Source: Tenacibaculum sp. 1_MG-2023
Lineage (GTDB): Bacteria; Bacteroidota; Bacteroidia; Flavobacteriales; Flavobacteriaceae
Assembly: GCF_030547425.1 (NCBI RefSeq)
Contig: NZ_JAUORH010000002.1
Location: 124,001-188,000, forward strand
Length of the DNA stretch: 64,000 nt
Reading direction: 5' to 3'
Of this stretch, positions 44,864-54,454 are shown in pieces; the stretch's first letter is position 1; every line of letters begins with the position of its first letter. Below the pieces are notes generated by a model. It was not told the origin of the DNA. It searched no databases and saw only the letters and a list, made by a program, of their open reading frames with translations. Position numbers and translations under genes: made by a program.

Positions 44864-46672
44864 CTACTTATTTAAGTTCTCTGCTGCACGACGTTCTAAC
44901 TCAGCTTGAAACTCTTCCATGACAGGTTTCACAGTACTTTCAGGTATATCAGCTACCTTTATATACATTAACCCATCAATTGCGTTGTTAAACTTAGGAT
45001 CTACATTAAACGCAACCAAACGTGCGTTTTGCTTCACATACTTTTTAATTAATACCGGAATACGTAATTCTCCTGGCTCCAATTCGTCTATAATCTTATC
45101 AAACTTTTGCATATCAGCCTCAGTAGCATCAAATACAAAGTCTTTATCGGCATCTTTTAATTTCACCTTAAATTCTTTCTTCGGACGAATATATTGTGCC
45201 ACATACGGATCGTAATAATGTGACTTCATAAACTCAATCATCAACGATTTTGAAAATTCAGAAAACTGATTACTAATACTTACCCCACCCATTAAGTATT
45301 TATATTCTGGGTGACGCAATGTAACATGTACAATCCCTTTCCATAATAAGAAAAGAGGCATTGGTTTTTGTTGATATTCTTTAATAATAAAAGCACGTCC
45401 CATTTCAATGGTTTGTTCCATCATTGGGTACAACTCTGGTTCTATTCTAAATAAAGTTTGAATATAAAAGCCATTGACTCCGTGTTTCTTATAAATATCT
45501 TTTCCTAATCCCATTCTATAGGCACCTACCAACCTGTTTTGTTGGTCATCCCATAAAAATAAATGGTGGTAATATTTATCAAATCTGTCTAAATCAATAG
45601 TTTTATTCGTTCCTTCTCCTACTTCTCTAAACGTAATTTCACGTAATCTCCCTATTTCATGTAAAATATTTGGTATTTCTTTTGCGCTAGCAAAAAACAC
45701 CTCATAGTTCTTGCTTTGTAGTAATCTACTTCCTTTTTCTCGTAAAGCGTCAACTTCTTTTACAAATAAATCTGGCGACTTTTGAGAGATAATTTTTTTG
45801 GCTTTCTTAGGAATCTTTAAATTATGTGTTGACAATATCTTTGGAGATGCTTTCTCATACGGATTCGCCAACATGTATGTTTTTCTACGTAAAAACTGGT
45901 AGAAATCTGGTATTTCAGGAAACGTATCTTGGTCTTTTACTGAAATTGGCTTTCCAATTCTTACTTTAATAATTCTATTTTTTTGAGATAATAACTCAGA
46001 CGGAAGTTTTGCTGTTCTCAGCGTATCACTAATTTTAGATAGTGTGTAAAACAGTTGACTGTTTTTTGCGTGAAAATAAATAGGAATTACAGGTACTTTT
46101 GCTTTTTTTATCAAACGTACAGCTCCTTGCTCCCATTCTTTATCCACCATTAACTTCCCATCACGATACGTAGATACTTCTCCGGCAGGAAAAAGTCCTA
46201 AAGGCCTTCCTTCTTGTAAATGTAATAAGGCATTTTTTATTCCTGCAACACTTGACTGTGCGTCTTTATGGTTTTCAAAAGGGTTTACTGGCATTACATA
46301 GGGCTTTAAAGGCTCTATTCTATGTAATAAAAAATTTGCTATAATCTTATAATCTGCTCTGTGCTCTAATAAGAGTTTTAATAATAAAATACCATCTATC
46401 CCTCCTAGCGGATGGTTAGAAATTGTTATAAACGGTCCTTCTTTAGGAATACGCTTTAAATCTTCTTCTGGAATTTCAAACTCAATCTGAAACTCCTCTA
46501 ACAAGCCATTTAAAAAAGGTAAATCTTTTTTATGCTTATGCTTATTATAAACTTCATTGGCGGTAGAAATTCGCAAAACTTTCATCAGCAACCAACCCGA
46601 AAACGTTCCGAAAACTCCAAATTTGTCGGTTCCTATTGCTTTTGCAACTTCTTTAGGTGTTACTAATCCCAT
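44864..46672 (-). CDS. olsF: Bifunctional acyltransferase for aminoacyl lipids (OlsF type: PlsC plus OlsB domains)
   Basis: The 602-residue protein joins two acyltransferases. The N-terminal half is PlsC-like, with FITISNHPLGGIDG (an HX5D variant of the HX4D box) and LGLFPAGEVST. The C-terminal half is an OlsB-like GNAT N-acyltransferase with REITFREVGEGTNKT and LFLWDDQQNRLVGAYRMG. This order matches OlsF, which makes ornithine or related amino-acid lipids by N- then O-acylation and was described in Flavobacterium and Serratia. Which amino acid is used here is unknown. A -7 element TATATTTG lies at 46698-46705. Confidence 0.9.
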   Translation of the reverse strand: MGLVTPKEVAKAIGTDKFGVFGTFSGWLLMKVLRISTANEVYNKHKHKKDLPFLNGLLEEFQIEFEIPEEDLKRIPKEGPFITISNHPLGGIDGILLLKLLLEHRADYKIIANFLLHRIEPLKPYVMPVNPFENHKDAQSSVAGIKNALLHLQEGRPLGLFPAGEVSTYRDGKLMVDKEWEQGAVRLIKKAKVPVIPIYFHAKNSQLFYTLSKISDTLRTAKLPSELLSQKNRIIKVRIGKPISVKDQDTFPEIPDFYQFLRRKTYMLANPYEKASPKILSTHNLKIPKKAKKIISQKSPDLFVKEVDALREKGSRLLQSKNYEVFFASAKEIPNILHEIGRLREITFREVGEGTNKTIDLDRFDKYYHHLFLWDDQQNRLVGAYRMGLGKDIYKKHGVNGFYIQTLFRIEPELYPMMEQTIEMGRAFIIKEYQQKPMPLFLLWKGIVHVTLRHPEYKYLMGGVSISNQFSEFSKSLMIEFMKSHYYDPYVAQYIRPKKEFKVKLKDADKDFVFDATEADMQKFDKIIDELEPGELRIPVLIKKYVKQNARLVAFNVDPKFNNAIDGLMYIKVADIPESTVKPVMEEFQAELERRAAENLNK

Positions 46673-46697
46673 ACATAGTTATCAATTGACATAACTG

Positions 46698-46705
46698 CAA
46701 ATATA
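46698..46705 (-). promoter_or_regulatory. Candidate -7 element for the OlsF-type gene
   Basis: The minus strand reads TATATTTG 25 bp before the start codon, in the 51-bp gap after the aspartate kinase gene. Confidence 0.45.
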
Positions 46706-46723
46706 ATCGATTTTTTGCAAGCT

Positions 46724-47977
46724 TTACATGTTTTCTTGAATCACTAACTGTGCTGTTTCAGTATTTATTTGACGAATGATTGATTTTCCTCGTTTTCTTA
46801 TCGTTTTTATTGCTTCATCATTAAAGTGACGAATTGTATATAAAGTGGCTCCTTTGTATGCTCTTATTTTATAAGCTCCTTTTAAATCGTTGTAAAAATC
46901 TTCAAACTTATTGTACTTATCCTCTATACAAACAGAAAAGCTAATCGCTGAGTTTTGAATTAGATTTACTTTTAAGTTATAATCGTGTAACTTCTTAAAA
47001 ACATCGCTAATGTTATTTTCAACCATAAAAGAAAAATCCTTTGCTGAAATAGCTACTAAAATTTGATTCTTCTTTACGATAAAACACGGAACTTCTGGAG
47101 TTATTTTTTTTCCTCTTCCAACACATGTTCCAGATTTTGTAACATCTTCAAACGAACGTACATACAACGGAATATTTTTTTGTTCTAATGGTTGAATTGT
47201 TTTGGGGTGAATTACCGAAGCTCCATAAAACGCCATTTCAATAGCTTCTGTATACGAGATTTCTTGTAACAAAGCTGTTTCTGAAAACACTCTAGGGTCA
47301 GCATTTAGTACTCCTTGTACATCTTTCCAAATAGTAACACTATCAGCATCCAAACAATACGCAAAAATACCTGCCGTATAATCGGAACCTTCTCTTCCTA
47401 AGGTGGTTGTTTCTGTTCCAAACCCTCCTAAAAAACCTTGCGTAATATTTAGCTTAGATACATCTACTTTTTCTTGAATTTGCTGTTGGGTTAACTCCCA
47501 ATCAATTTTTGCATCACGATAATCACCATCGGTTTTAATGTATTCTCTTACATCTAACCAATGATTCGCTACTTCTATTTCAATTAAATAAGCACTTACA
47601 ATAGTGGTAGATAATAACTCTCCAAAACCAACCATTTGATCGTACACGTAGTTATAATCTTTAGAAGTGTTTCGAGCCATGAAACCACTCAATTCACCAA
47701 ATAAATGATTTACTTTATTATATACTTCATGGTTTGTTCTGAACAAATCGTTCAACATATTTTGATGAAAGTTTTCTACAAACTTCAAAGAATCTTTAAG
47801 GTTTTCTTTTTTATAGAAATAATCGTTTACCACTTGCTCAAAAGCATTGGTCATTTTTCCCATGGCAGAAATTACTACTAGCGTATTTTCTGTACCTTCA
47901 TGTTGCAACACTTTTGCTACATTTTTTACTCCATTCGCATCTTTTACCGATGCTCCTCCAAACTTAAATATTCTCAT
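46724..47977 (-). CDS. Aspartate kinase (monofunctional)
   Basis: The 417-residue enzyme (from MRIFKFGGASVKDANGV at 47977) phosphorylates aspartate, the first step to lysine, threonine and methionine. FGGASVKDA is the variant of the KFGGTS motif, and TTLGREGSDYTAGIF and TIWKDVQGVLNADPR are nucleotide and substrate sites. A C-terminal ACT-like region follows (from about 300). No homoserine dehydrogenase domain is fused. An upstream ATG at 48004 would add nine residues. It overlaps the end of the acetyltransferase gene by 14 bases. Confidence 0.95.
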   Translation of the reverse strand: MRIFKFGGASVKDANGVKNVAKVLQHEGTENTLVVISAMGKMTNAFEQVVNDYFYKKENLKDSLKFVENFHQNMLNDLFRTNHEVYNKVNHLFGELSGFMARNTSKDYNYVYDQMVGFGELLSTTIVSAYLIEIEVANHWLDVREYIKTDGDYRDAKIDWELTQQQIQEKVDVSKLNITQGFLGGFGTETTTLGREGSDYTAGIFAYCLDADSVTIWKDVQGVLNADPRVFSETALLQEISYTEAIEMAFYGASVIHPKTIQPLEQKNIPLYVRSFEDVTKSGTCVGRGKKITPEVPCFIVKKNQILVAISAKDFSFMVENNISDVFKKLHDYNLKVNLIQNSAISFSVCIEDKYNKFEDFYNDLKGAYKIRAYKGATLYTIRHFNDEAIKTIRKRGKSIIRQINTETAQLVIQENM

Positions 47978-48446
47978 TACAAAATTGTTGTAAGCTTTGT
48001 TCATTCATATGGCAAACTCTCCACTCATCGTATACAGTGGCTCCAGTACTTTTGTAAAAATCGACAGCTCCTGTATTCCAATCTAATACTTCCCAAGCTA
48101 CTCTTTTACAATTATTTTTATGTGCGTGGTCCATAACAGCACTATACAAAGCTTTTCCTGCACCAATACCTCTTTTAGATTGAGTTACCATTAAATCTTC
48201 TAAATGAATTGCTTTCCCTTTCCATGTAGAGTAACGTTCATAAAACAACGCCATTCCTATAATCTTAGTATCTTCTTCAGCTACAAAGGTTTTAAATTTC
48301 GGCTTTTCAGAAAAACCATCTTTAACGATGTCTTCAACCGTAATTTTAACCGCATCGGGTTCTTTTTCAAAAACAGCCAATTCAACGATTAAATCTAATA
48401 TAGCTTGAGCATCTTCTTGCTCTCCTGGTCTGATAATAAAACTCAT
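47964..48446 (-). CDS. GNAT family N-acetyltransferase
   Basis: The 160-residue protein shows the acetyl-CoA site in DLMVTQSKRGIGAGKALYSAVMDHA and the C-terminal VAWEVLDWNTGAVDFYKSTGA. This arrangement is typical of the diamine/thialysine acetyltransferase branch, but the acceptor is not proven. It overlaps the aspartate kinase gene, so the two are probably cotranscribed. TATCTTTA upstream is a one-mismatch -7 element. Confidence 0.92.
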   Translation of the reverse strand: MSFIIRPGEQEDAQAILDLIVELAVFEKEPDAVKITVEDIVKDGFSEKPKFKTFVAEEDTKIIGMALFYERYSTWKGKAIHLEDLMVTQSKRGIGAGKALYSAVMDHAHKNNCKRVAWEVLDWNTGAVDFYKSTGATVYDEWRVCHMNEQSLQQFCNENI

Positions 48447-48570
48447 TTCTTCATTTTTTTGGTAAAGATACCTCTCTTAAAACTTTCTGATAAAACAAAT
48501 AAAAAATTAAAACACATCATATTTTTTTGTTGAATTTTTTATTCTAATTACCCTTAACTTTATTATATAA

Positions 48571-48600
48571 AAAAAGCAACCTGTCGAGGTTGCTTTTTTA
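48571..48600. terminator. Terminator between a secreted protein gene and the GNAT gene
   Basis: AAAAAGCAACCT (48571-48582) pairs with AGGTTGCTTTTT (48587-48598) around GTCG. On the minus strand it follows no gene closely, and the nearest stop (48619) lies to its right, so it most likely terminates that minus-strand gene. Confidence 0.8.
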
Positions 48601-48618
48601 TAATTTATTTGTTTCAAT

Positions 48619-50223
48619 TTATTTTGATACTTGGTCTCCTTCACAATTAGTAAGTTCTTCACAAAACTTCACTAAGCTTTCCTCTATATTCTTATAAGCT
48701 TTAGATTTTGCTTTTTGAGCTACCGAAGGACAACCTTTAGCTAATTTAGCTAAATTTTTATTGAACCCAAACACAAAGCCCATTCCTGAAGTAGACTTTC
48801 CTTTTTCACTTCCTGTAGGAAGAATTACTAATTCTTTGTTGTTAAACTTGTATAATCCTATTTTATCCGATTCAAAAAGTACTTTACATAATTTACCCGA
48901 AGCACCTCCTAACGCTGCCTGTCCTAAATCAAGTGACCCTGATTTTACTGAAGACTCCTTAAATTTGATGTTTTTATATCGAGTTCCATCAATAAATAAA
49001 ACTTCTTTACAATTACTAGCATTTTTAGTTAATACCCCCACTAACTCTCCTTTACTATCTAGTTGAACTGTTTTAAGTGTATAACCTATTTTTGAGATAT
49101 CTCCATTATTAATATTAACAAGTAGTGTATCATTTTTAGCAGAGATTAAATATGCCTTCTGTAACTCTAAGCTAATCTTACTGTCTTTTGGTTGCTCTTC
49201 TTCTACTACTTCTGCTATTTCTTCCTCATTTCTAAGATCTTCAGTAAGCACTTCCATATGACGTGAAGTCATTTGATTTCTCTTTAAAGTCTCAATAAGG
49301 TTCTCGGCAGATTTAATTAAATATTTCCCGTCAGACTTATCATAATCATTATCAATTATTTTCTGAGCATACTCTTTTGTCTTTTCAGGCATATCTAAAT
49401 AATAGTACATTTTTGCTATGTTATAATAACTAGCATACCTTACTTTTCTTAACTTACGCTTTTTTCCTTGGTACCTCGGTATAACATCGTTAAAATATGC
49501 AATTACAGGTTCTAATTCTTTAGCTATTTTATCTGTTGGCTCATCATATTTCATTTTCGCAAAAGCTTCTTTTACTTTTTGGAACACCTCGTGATGCTTT
49601 GCATATTCTGGATGTCTCTTAGAGCCTAATATCCATAAATACTTATTTTCAGAATAAGGCACGTAACCATACTTATCATTTAAATGTGCCTTCACTCTAT
49701 TTTTGATGGTAGCCTTATGCTTAGATGCATGGTTGTTTTTAATATCGTATTTGTTATTAGCATAATGTCTTTCTGCTTTATAGTAGCTAGAAAAAGCGTC
49801 ACTTACATAATCTGAACTTTCTTGAAACGCTTTATTATAACTTTCTTTCGTTAAAGCATTAATAACTGTAATTCCTGCACTTGAAGTAAATCTAGCCTTA
49901 GCTTTGTATGTGTACGATGTAGAGATTACATTTCCATCTTTATCTTTCTTTTCGTGTTTAATTTTATCAATCTTTGCATTAGTTATCGTTGTACCGCTAA
50001 AATTGTAATTAACATCTAGTGTCCCTGGGTTATTCACTCTTGAAAACCCTTCTATTGCCACTCCTCTAAGGTTAATAGAGTATGTTCTTTTATCGTTTTC
50101 TAATATAGGAGTTTCAGGAAATTGCACATAGGAAACCTTGAAATATTCCCTATCTAAATCAGCACTTTGAGCAAAAGAATTAGCGTATGATATGAACGCT
50201 ACTATAAGTAGTAATTTTTTCAT
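48619..50223 (-). CDS. Large secreted protein of unknown function
   Basis: I do not recognise a named family. The 534-residue product has a signal peptide (MKKLLLIVAFISYANSFAQ), a beta-rich segment (about 20-130; YSINLRGVAIEGFSRVNNPG), a Lys/Tyr-rich helical part (about 140-320) with a TPR-like piece (YYNIAKMYYYLDMPEKTKEYAQKII), an acidic linker (EEEIAEVVEEEQPKD), and a C-terminal beta domain with four Cys, two of them in FCEELTNCEGD. It is probably periplasmic or on the outer membrane. It stands alone, divergent from fbp. Confidence 0.75.
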   Translation of the reverse strand: MKKLLLIVAFISYANSFAQSADLDREYFKVSYVQFPETPILENDKRTYSINLRGVAIEGFSRVNNPGTLDVNYNFSGTTITNAKIDKIKHEKKDKDGNVISTSYTYKAKARFTSSAGITVINALTKESYNKAFQESSDYVSDAFSSYYKAERHYANNKYDIKNNHASKHKATIKNRVKAHLNDKYGYVPYSENKYLWILGSKRHPEYAKHHEVFQKVKEAFAKMKYDEPTDKIAKELEPVIAYFNDVIPRYQGKKRKLRKVRYASYYNIAKMYYYLDMPEKTKEYAQKIIDNDYDKSDGKYLIKSAENLIETLKRNQMTSRHMEVLTEDLRNEEEIAEVVEEEQPKDSKISLELQKAYLISAKNDTLLVNINNGDISKIGYTLKTVQLDSKGELVGVLTKNASNCKEVLFIDGTRYKNIKFKESSVKSGSLDLGQAALGGASGKLCKVLFESDKIGLYKFNNKELVILPTGSEKGKSTSGMGFVFGFNKNLAKLAKGCPSVAQKAKSKAYKNIEESLVKFCEELTNCEGDQVSK

Positions 50224-50341
50224 GTAATTTTAAGTTTTTTTTAACAGCTGCGAATATAGATAAAATACGTTGGCTATTTAATTAAAAATTAATTAACTAT
50301 TCACAGTTTATAAAATGTATGAAAATAAATTTTATAAATCG

Positions 50342-50372
50342 TTGTAGGTACCCTAAAAAGTTGGCATCTTTG
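50342..50372 (+). promoter_or_regulatory. Candidate promoter of fbp
   Basis: TTG at 50342-50344 and CATCTTTG at 50365-50372 (one mismatch to TAnnTTTG) are 20 bp apart; the ATG follows 23 bp later. Confidence 0.4.
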
Positions 50373-50395
50373 TACGCACAACACAAAAATTTGAC

Positions 50396-51430
50396 ATGAG
50401 TAACAAGCATATGACGCTGGGTGAGTTTATCATCAGCAAACAAAAAGACTTTAAATATTCTTCTGGTGAATTATCTCGTTTAATAAATTCTATCCGTTTA
50501 GCTGCCAAAGTAGTAAACCACGAAATTAGAAAAGCTGGATTAGTTGATATTACTGGAGCTGCTGGTGATATTAATGTACAAGGTGAAGCGCAACAAAAAT
50601 TAGATGTTTTAGCAAACGATTTATTCAAGCAAACATTAATTAATCGTGAGATTGTTTGTGGTATAGCTAGTGAAGAAGAAGATGATTTTGTAGTTGTTGA
50701 AGGTCAAAACAAAGCCAACGAAAACAAATATGTGTTGTTAATGGATCCTTTAGACGGATCGTCTAACATTGATGTAAACGTTTCTGTAGGAACTATTTTT
50801 TCTATTTACAGAAGAATTTCTCCTGTAGGAACTCCTGCTACCAAAGAAGATTTCTTACAAAAAGGTAGCGAGCAAGTAGCAGCAGGTTATGTTGCTTATG
50901 GTACTTCAACTATGTTAGTTTTTACTACTGGTAATGGTGTTAATGGATTTACGTTAAATCCAGCCATTGGTACTTTTTACTTATCGCATCCAAACATGCA
51001 ATATCCTGAGATTGGTAGAATTTACTCAGTAAGTGAAGGATATTTTACGCATTTCCAAGAGGGAATGAAGCGTTTCTTAATTTACTGTAAAGAATTAAAC
51101 GAAGCAGACAATCGCCCGTACACAGCTCGTTATATAGGGTCGTTAGTTTCAGATTTTCATAGAAATATGATAAAAGGTGGAGTTTATATTTATCCTGCTA
51201 CTGCCATAACTCCTAAAGGAAAGTTACGTTTACTATATGAATGTAACCCTATGGCGTTTATTTGTGAGCAAGCAGGGGGTAAAGCTTCTGACGGATTTAC
51301 TCGTATTTTAGATATTAAACCAACTGAATTACACCAACGTGTACCTTTTTACTGCGGAAGTAATCAGCTCGTGGAAAAAGCCGAAGAATTTATGACTGAG
51401 TTTTCTGCTGAGGAAAAACCAGTCTATTAA
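50396..51430 (+). CDS. fbp: Fructose-1,6-bisphosphatase class I
   Basis: The 344-residue gluconeogenic enzyme hydrolyses fructose-1,6-bisphosphate. Metal-binding motifs are [12 protein letters not shown] and [33 protein letters not shown] and [17 protein letters not shown] belong to the substrate pocket. Length and order match the family. It is monocistronic with a terminator before sod. Confidence 0.97.
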   Translation: MSNKHMTLGEFIISKQKDFKYSSGELSRLINSIRLAAKVVNHEIRKAGLVDITGAAGDINVQGEAQQKLDVLANDLFKQTLINREIVCGIASEEEDDFVVVEGQNKANENKYVLLMDPLDGSSNIDVNVSVGTIFSIYRRISPVGTPATKEDFLQKGSEQVAAGYVAYGTSTMLVFTTGNGVNGFTLNPAIGTFYLSHPNMQYPEIGRIYSVSEGYFTHFQEGMKRFLIYCKELNEADNRPYTARYIGSLVSDFHRNMIKGGVYIYPATAITPKGKLRLLYECNPMAFICEQAGGKASDGFTRILDIKPTELHQRVPFYCGSNQLVEKAEEFMTEFSAEEKPVY

Positions 51431-51465
51431 AGAATAGTTATTATTTATACTCAAATAAATTATCC

Positions 51466-51497
51466 ATAAGGCAAACAGTTGTTTGCCTTATTTTTTT
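51466..51497 (+). terminator. Terminator after fbp
   Basis: ATAAGGCAAACA (51466-51477) pairs with TGTTTGCCTTAT (51480-51491), followed by seven T. Confidence 0.85.
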
Positions 51498-51554
51498 GAA
51501 TTAAATTTACATTCGGAAAAACGAAAAAATTAATCTATTAAAAAACAAATAATT

Positions 51555-52163
51555 ATGGCTTTTAACTTACCAGAATTAGGATACGCTTACGACGCTTTAG
51601 AACCAAATATAGACGCTAGAACTATGGAAATTCACCATGGCAAGCACCACAACGGATATACTACTAAATTAAATGCTGCAATTGAAGGTACTGATTTAGA
51701 AGGAAAATCTATCGAAGACATTTTAACGAATTTAGATATGAACAACGCTGATGTTCGTAATAACGGTGGTGGTTTTTACAACCACTCTTTATTTTGGACA
51801 GTAATGAACCCAGAAGATAGAGGTTATTTATCTGGAGAATTAAAAGATGCTATTGAAGCTGAGTTTGGTTCAAAAGAAGCTTTTATCGATGCTTTTTCTA
51901 AAGCTGCTGCTACTCAGTTTGGTTCAGGATGGGCTTGGTTGTGTGTACACAAAGGAGGAAAAGTAGAAGTTTGCTCTACTCCTAACCAAGACAACCCGTT
52001 AATGCCAGGTGTTACTTGTGGCGGAACTCCTATTTTAGGATTAGACGTTTGGGAACATGCTTATTACTTAAACTACCAAAACCGTCGTCCTGATTACATC
52101 GAAGCTTTCTTCAAAGTAATCAACTGGAACGAAGTAGAAAGAAGATATGCAGCAGCTAAATAA
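51555..52163 (+). CDS. Superoxide dismutase (Fe/Mn type)
   Basis: The 202-residue enzyme converts superoxide to oxygen and hydrogen peroxide. Metal ligands are His27 ([11 protein letters not shown]), a His in [10 protein letters not shown], and the Asp and His of [29 protein letters not shown] is the usual core motif. Sequence alone does not settle iron versus manganese. No signal peptide, so cytoplasmic. A degenerate -7 element (TACATTCG, 51508-51515) lies upstream. Confidence 0.97.
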   Translation: MAFNLPELGYAYDALEPNIDARTMEIHHGKHHNGYTTKLNAAIEGTDLEGKSIEDILTNLDMNNADVRNNGGGFYNHSLFWTVMNPEDRGYLSGELKDAIEAEFGSKEAFIDAFSKAAATQFGSGWAWLCVHKGGKVEVCSTPNQDNPLMPGVTCGGTPILGLDVWEHAYYLNYQNRRPDYIEAFFKVINWNEVERRYAAAK

Positions 52164-52185
52164 TTTTAGCTTTTTGTAGAATAGA

Positions 52186-52218
52186 AAAAAACCGAAGTAC
52201 AATGTATTTCGGTTTTTT
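52186..52218. terminator. Bidirectional terminator between sod and the cystathionine gene
   Basis: AAAAAACCGAA (52186-52196) pairs with TTCGGTTTTTT (52208-52218). Both convergent genes end here. Confidence 0.8.
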
Positions 52219-53367
52219 TTATTTAGAAAGTGCTTGCTCTAAATCGGCTAATAAATCCTCTATATCTTCTACCCCAACACTTAAACGAATTAAGGAATCG
52301 GTAATTCCTATTTTTATACGTTCTTCTTCAGGAATGGATGCATGTGTCATTGTTACTGGATGGCTTACCAAGCTCTCTACTCCTCCTAGCGATTCCGCTA
52401 ACGTAAATAGTTGAGTGCTTTCTAAAAAAGTTAAAGCAGCTTGTTTACTTTCATCTTTCAATCGGAAAGAAACCATGCCTCCAAAATCATCCATTTGTTT
52501 TTTAGCTATTACATGATTTGGATGATTTTCTAATCCTGGATACAATACTTCGCTTACTTTTGGATGTGCTGATAAATATTCAGCTACTGCTTTTCCATTT
52601 TCACAATGACGTTGCATACGTAAGTGTAACGTTTTTATTCCACGTAGCGCTAAAAACGAATCCATTGGTCCTGCGATAGCCCCCGCAGCAAACTGAATAA
52701 AGTGCAGTTGTTCTGCTAACTCAGCATTTTTAGTCATTAAAGCTCCCATGACCAAATCGGAATGCCCTCCTAAATACTTGGTTGCTGAATGCATTACGAT
52801 ATCAACGCCCAAATCTAACGGACGTTGTAAATATGGTGTTGCAAAAGTATTATCAACCGCTACTAGAATATCTTTATTCTTTGCTTTTACTGCTTTAGTA
52901 ATTTCTTCAATATCTGCAATTTTCATTAGCGGATTGGTAGGTGTTTCAATCCAAATTAATTTTGTTTTTTCTGAAATTGTGTAGGCTACATTCGTAACAT
53001 CATCCATATCAACATACTGAAATTTCAGTCCATATTTTTCAAACATGTTGGTAAACATCCGATACGTCCCTCCGTAAATATCATCCCCTGCAATGACCTC
53101 ATCACCCGGATTTAATGTACGTAACACACAATCAATCGCTGATAAACCAGAAGAAAAAGCAAATCCGTGTGTTCCGTTTTCAAGAGCAGCAAACGCATTT
53201 TCTAAAGCAGTACGTGTGGGATTCGCTGAACGTGAATAAGCATAACCTTTATTCACACCCGGACTTGACTGTGCATAGGTTGACGTTTGAAAAATCGGAG
53301 GCATAACTGCTCCAGTAGCTTCTTCAGGTTGTTGACCTCCGTGAATTGTTTTTGTATTAAATTTCAT
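52219..53367 (-). CDS. Cystathionine gamma-synthase/lyase family PLP enzyme
   Basis: The 382-residue trans-sulfuration enzyme has the PLP lysine in MHSATKYLGGHSDLVMG, YAYSRSANPTRTALE near the start, and SLGGVESLVSHPVTMTH near the end. These fit MetB/cystathionine gamma-lyase proteins, which either join cysteine to an acylhomoserine or break cystathionine; sequence alone cannot decide. It ends at a terminator shared with sod. Confidence 0.94.
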   Translation of the reverse strand: MKFNTKTIHGGQQPEEATGAVMPPIFQTSTYAQSSPGVNKGYAYSRSANPTRTALENAFAALENGTHGFAFSSGLSAIDCVLRTLNPGDEVIAGDDIYGGTYRMFTNMFEKYGLKFQYVDMDDVTNVAYTISEKTKLIWIETPTNPLMKIADIEEITKAVKAKNKDILVAVDNTFATPYLQRPLDLGVDIVMHSATKYLGGHSDLVMGALMTKNAELAEQLHFIQFAAGAIAGPMDSFLALRGIKTLHLRMQRHCENGKAVAEYLSAHPKVSEVLYPGLENHPNHVIAKKQMDDFGGMVSFRLKDESKQAALTFLESTQLFTLAESLGGVESLVSHPVTMTHASIPEEERIKIGITDSLIRLSVGVEDIEDLLADLEQALSK

Positions 53368-53417
53368 CTGTTAACATTTATTGTCTTTTTCAGAATAAAC
53401 ATCAAATTTTTAGAGAT

Positions 53418-53873
53418 TTAAACCAATTTACTCAAGTTCATGATAATTCCTAAGTGCATTCCTTCATGTAGATTATTAAAAGCTACAGCACTTTCAAAAG
53501 AATCTATCACAAAACCTGTACTGGTTTCGTATTCTTGATATTTTGTAAAAATCCCTGCTTCAAAATCTTCTTCTAAGGTTTCAGGTAAACCAATTAATAA
53601 CTCTTTCACTTCTTCAAACTCTTCTTCAGTAAAATCTTTCGTTGGAAAAGTTCCTTTTCTGTATCCTTCAATTAACTCATCAGGAGCTAAACAATTTAAC
53701 CCTGATAACTTGTAATGTAATAATTGTTGTGTAACTACTAAATGTGCTACATTCCATGCAATGTTATTGTTAAATCCTTCAGGGATTATGTGCAATTGTT
53801 CTAATGATAAGCCCTCTATTCTTTTTAAAACTAAGTCTCTTGATCTTTTTAAAACTTCAAACTGTTTGTTCAT
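53418..53873 (-). CDS. DinB family protein
   Basis: The 151-residue four-helix protein has the DinB/YfiT metal-binding His pattern: NVAHLVVTQQ and the terminal NNLHEGMHLGIIM. The family includes metal-dependent thiol transferases, but most members have no known role. It lies 50 bp upstream of the cystathionine gene on the same strand and may share its transcript. Confidence 0.88.
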   Translation of the reverse strand: MNKQFEVLKRSRDLVLKRIEGLSLEQLHIIPEGFNNNIAWNVAHLVVTQQLLHYKLSGLNCLAPDELIEGYRKGTFPTKDFTEEEFEEVKELLIGLPETLEEDFEAGIFTKYQEYETSTGFVIDSFESAVAFNNLHEGMHLGIIMNLSKLV

Positions 53874-54015
53874 TTTTCTACTTATTTTAGCTACATCAAA
53901 GATACCTATTTAGCCATGAAAATATATTAATGGTATATTATATTTAATTTATGTGGTTAATACAAACATATAAAATTAAGGTATTGAATAACAAACATTA
54001 TAAAACGTTACATAG

Positions 54016-54363
54016 ATGAAAAAGGTTTATTTTTTACAAACTTGTGATACTTGCCGAAGAATTTTAAAAGAAGTAAATCTTGACGGATTTGAAAAACAAG
54101 AAATAAAAACCAATCCGATTACAGTTGCTCAGCTAGAATCAATGCGTGAGTTAACAGACAGCTACGAAAGCTTATTTAACAAGCGCGCAAAACTATACAG
54201 AGAAATGGATTTGAAAAATCAACATTTAACGGAAGCTGATTATAAACAATATATTTTAGATGAATACACGTTTTTAAAACGTCCTGTTTTTATTGTTGAC
54301 AATCAAATTTTTATTGGAAATAGTAAAAAAGTAGTAGAAAGCTTAAAAGTATCACTAAATTAA
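54016..54363 (+). CDS. ArsC/Spx family thioredoxin-fold protein
   Basis: The 115-residue protein opens with the active-site loop YFLQTCDTCRRILK, holding CxxC like Spx and some ArsC-like proteins, and ends with FLKRPVFIVDNQIFIG, the Arg-Pro segment of the ArsC fold. Typical glutaredoxin-linked arsenate reductases have a single N-terminal cysteine in this loop, so arsenate reduction is uncertain. It is monocistronic and nearly 50 kb from the arsenosugar genes. Confidence 0.87.
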   Translation: MKKVYFLQTCDTCRRILKEVNLDGFEKQEIKTNPITVAQLESMRELTDSYESLFNKRAKLYREMDLKNQHLTEADYKQYILDEYTFLKRPVFIVDNQIFIGNSKKVVESLKVSLN

Positions 54364-54366
54364 TTT

Positions 54367-54399
54367 AAAAACTCCGACTTTAAAAATCGGAGTTTTTTT
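54367..54399 (+). terminator. Terminator after the ArsC-like gene
   Basis: AAAAACTCCGA (54367-54377) pairs with TCGGAGTTTTT (54387-54397) and T-residues continue to 54399. Confidence 0.85.
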
Positions 54400-54420
54400 A
54401 TAATGCTAATCTATATACTT

Positions 54421-54440
54421 CCCTTTGACTACGCTCAGGG
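54421..54440 (+). repeat. Interspersed palindromic repeat, third copy of the core
   Basis: CCCTTTGACTACGCTCAGGG with CCCT/AGGG ends is homologous to the elements at 4804-4823 and 5832-5851. It lies between two convergent genes. Confidence 0.75.
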
Positions 54441-54454
54441 AACATAAAAGTCTT

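Noticed and set aside
47900..48136. 78-codon plus-strand open frame over the aspartate kinase/GNAT junction
   Set aside because: It is antisense to two well-supported overlapping genes and encodes no recognisable domain.
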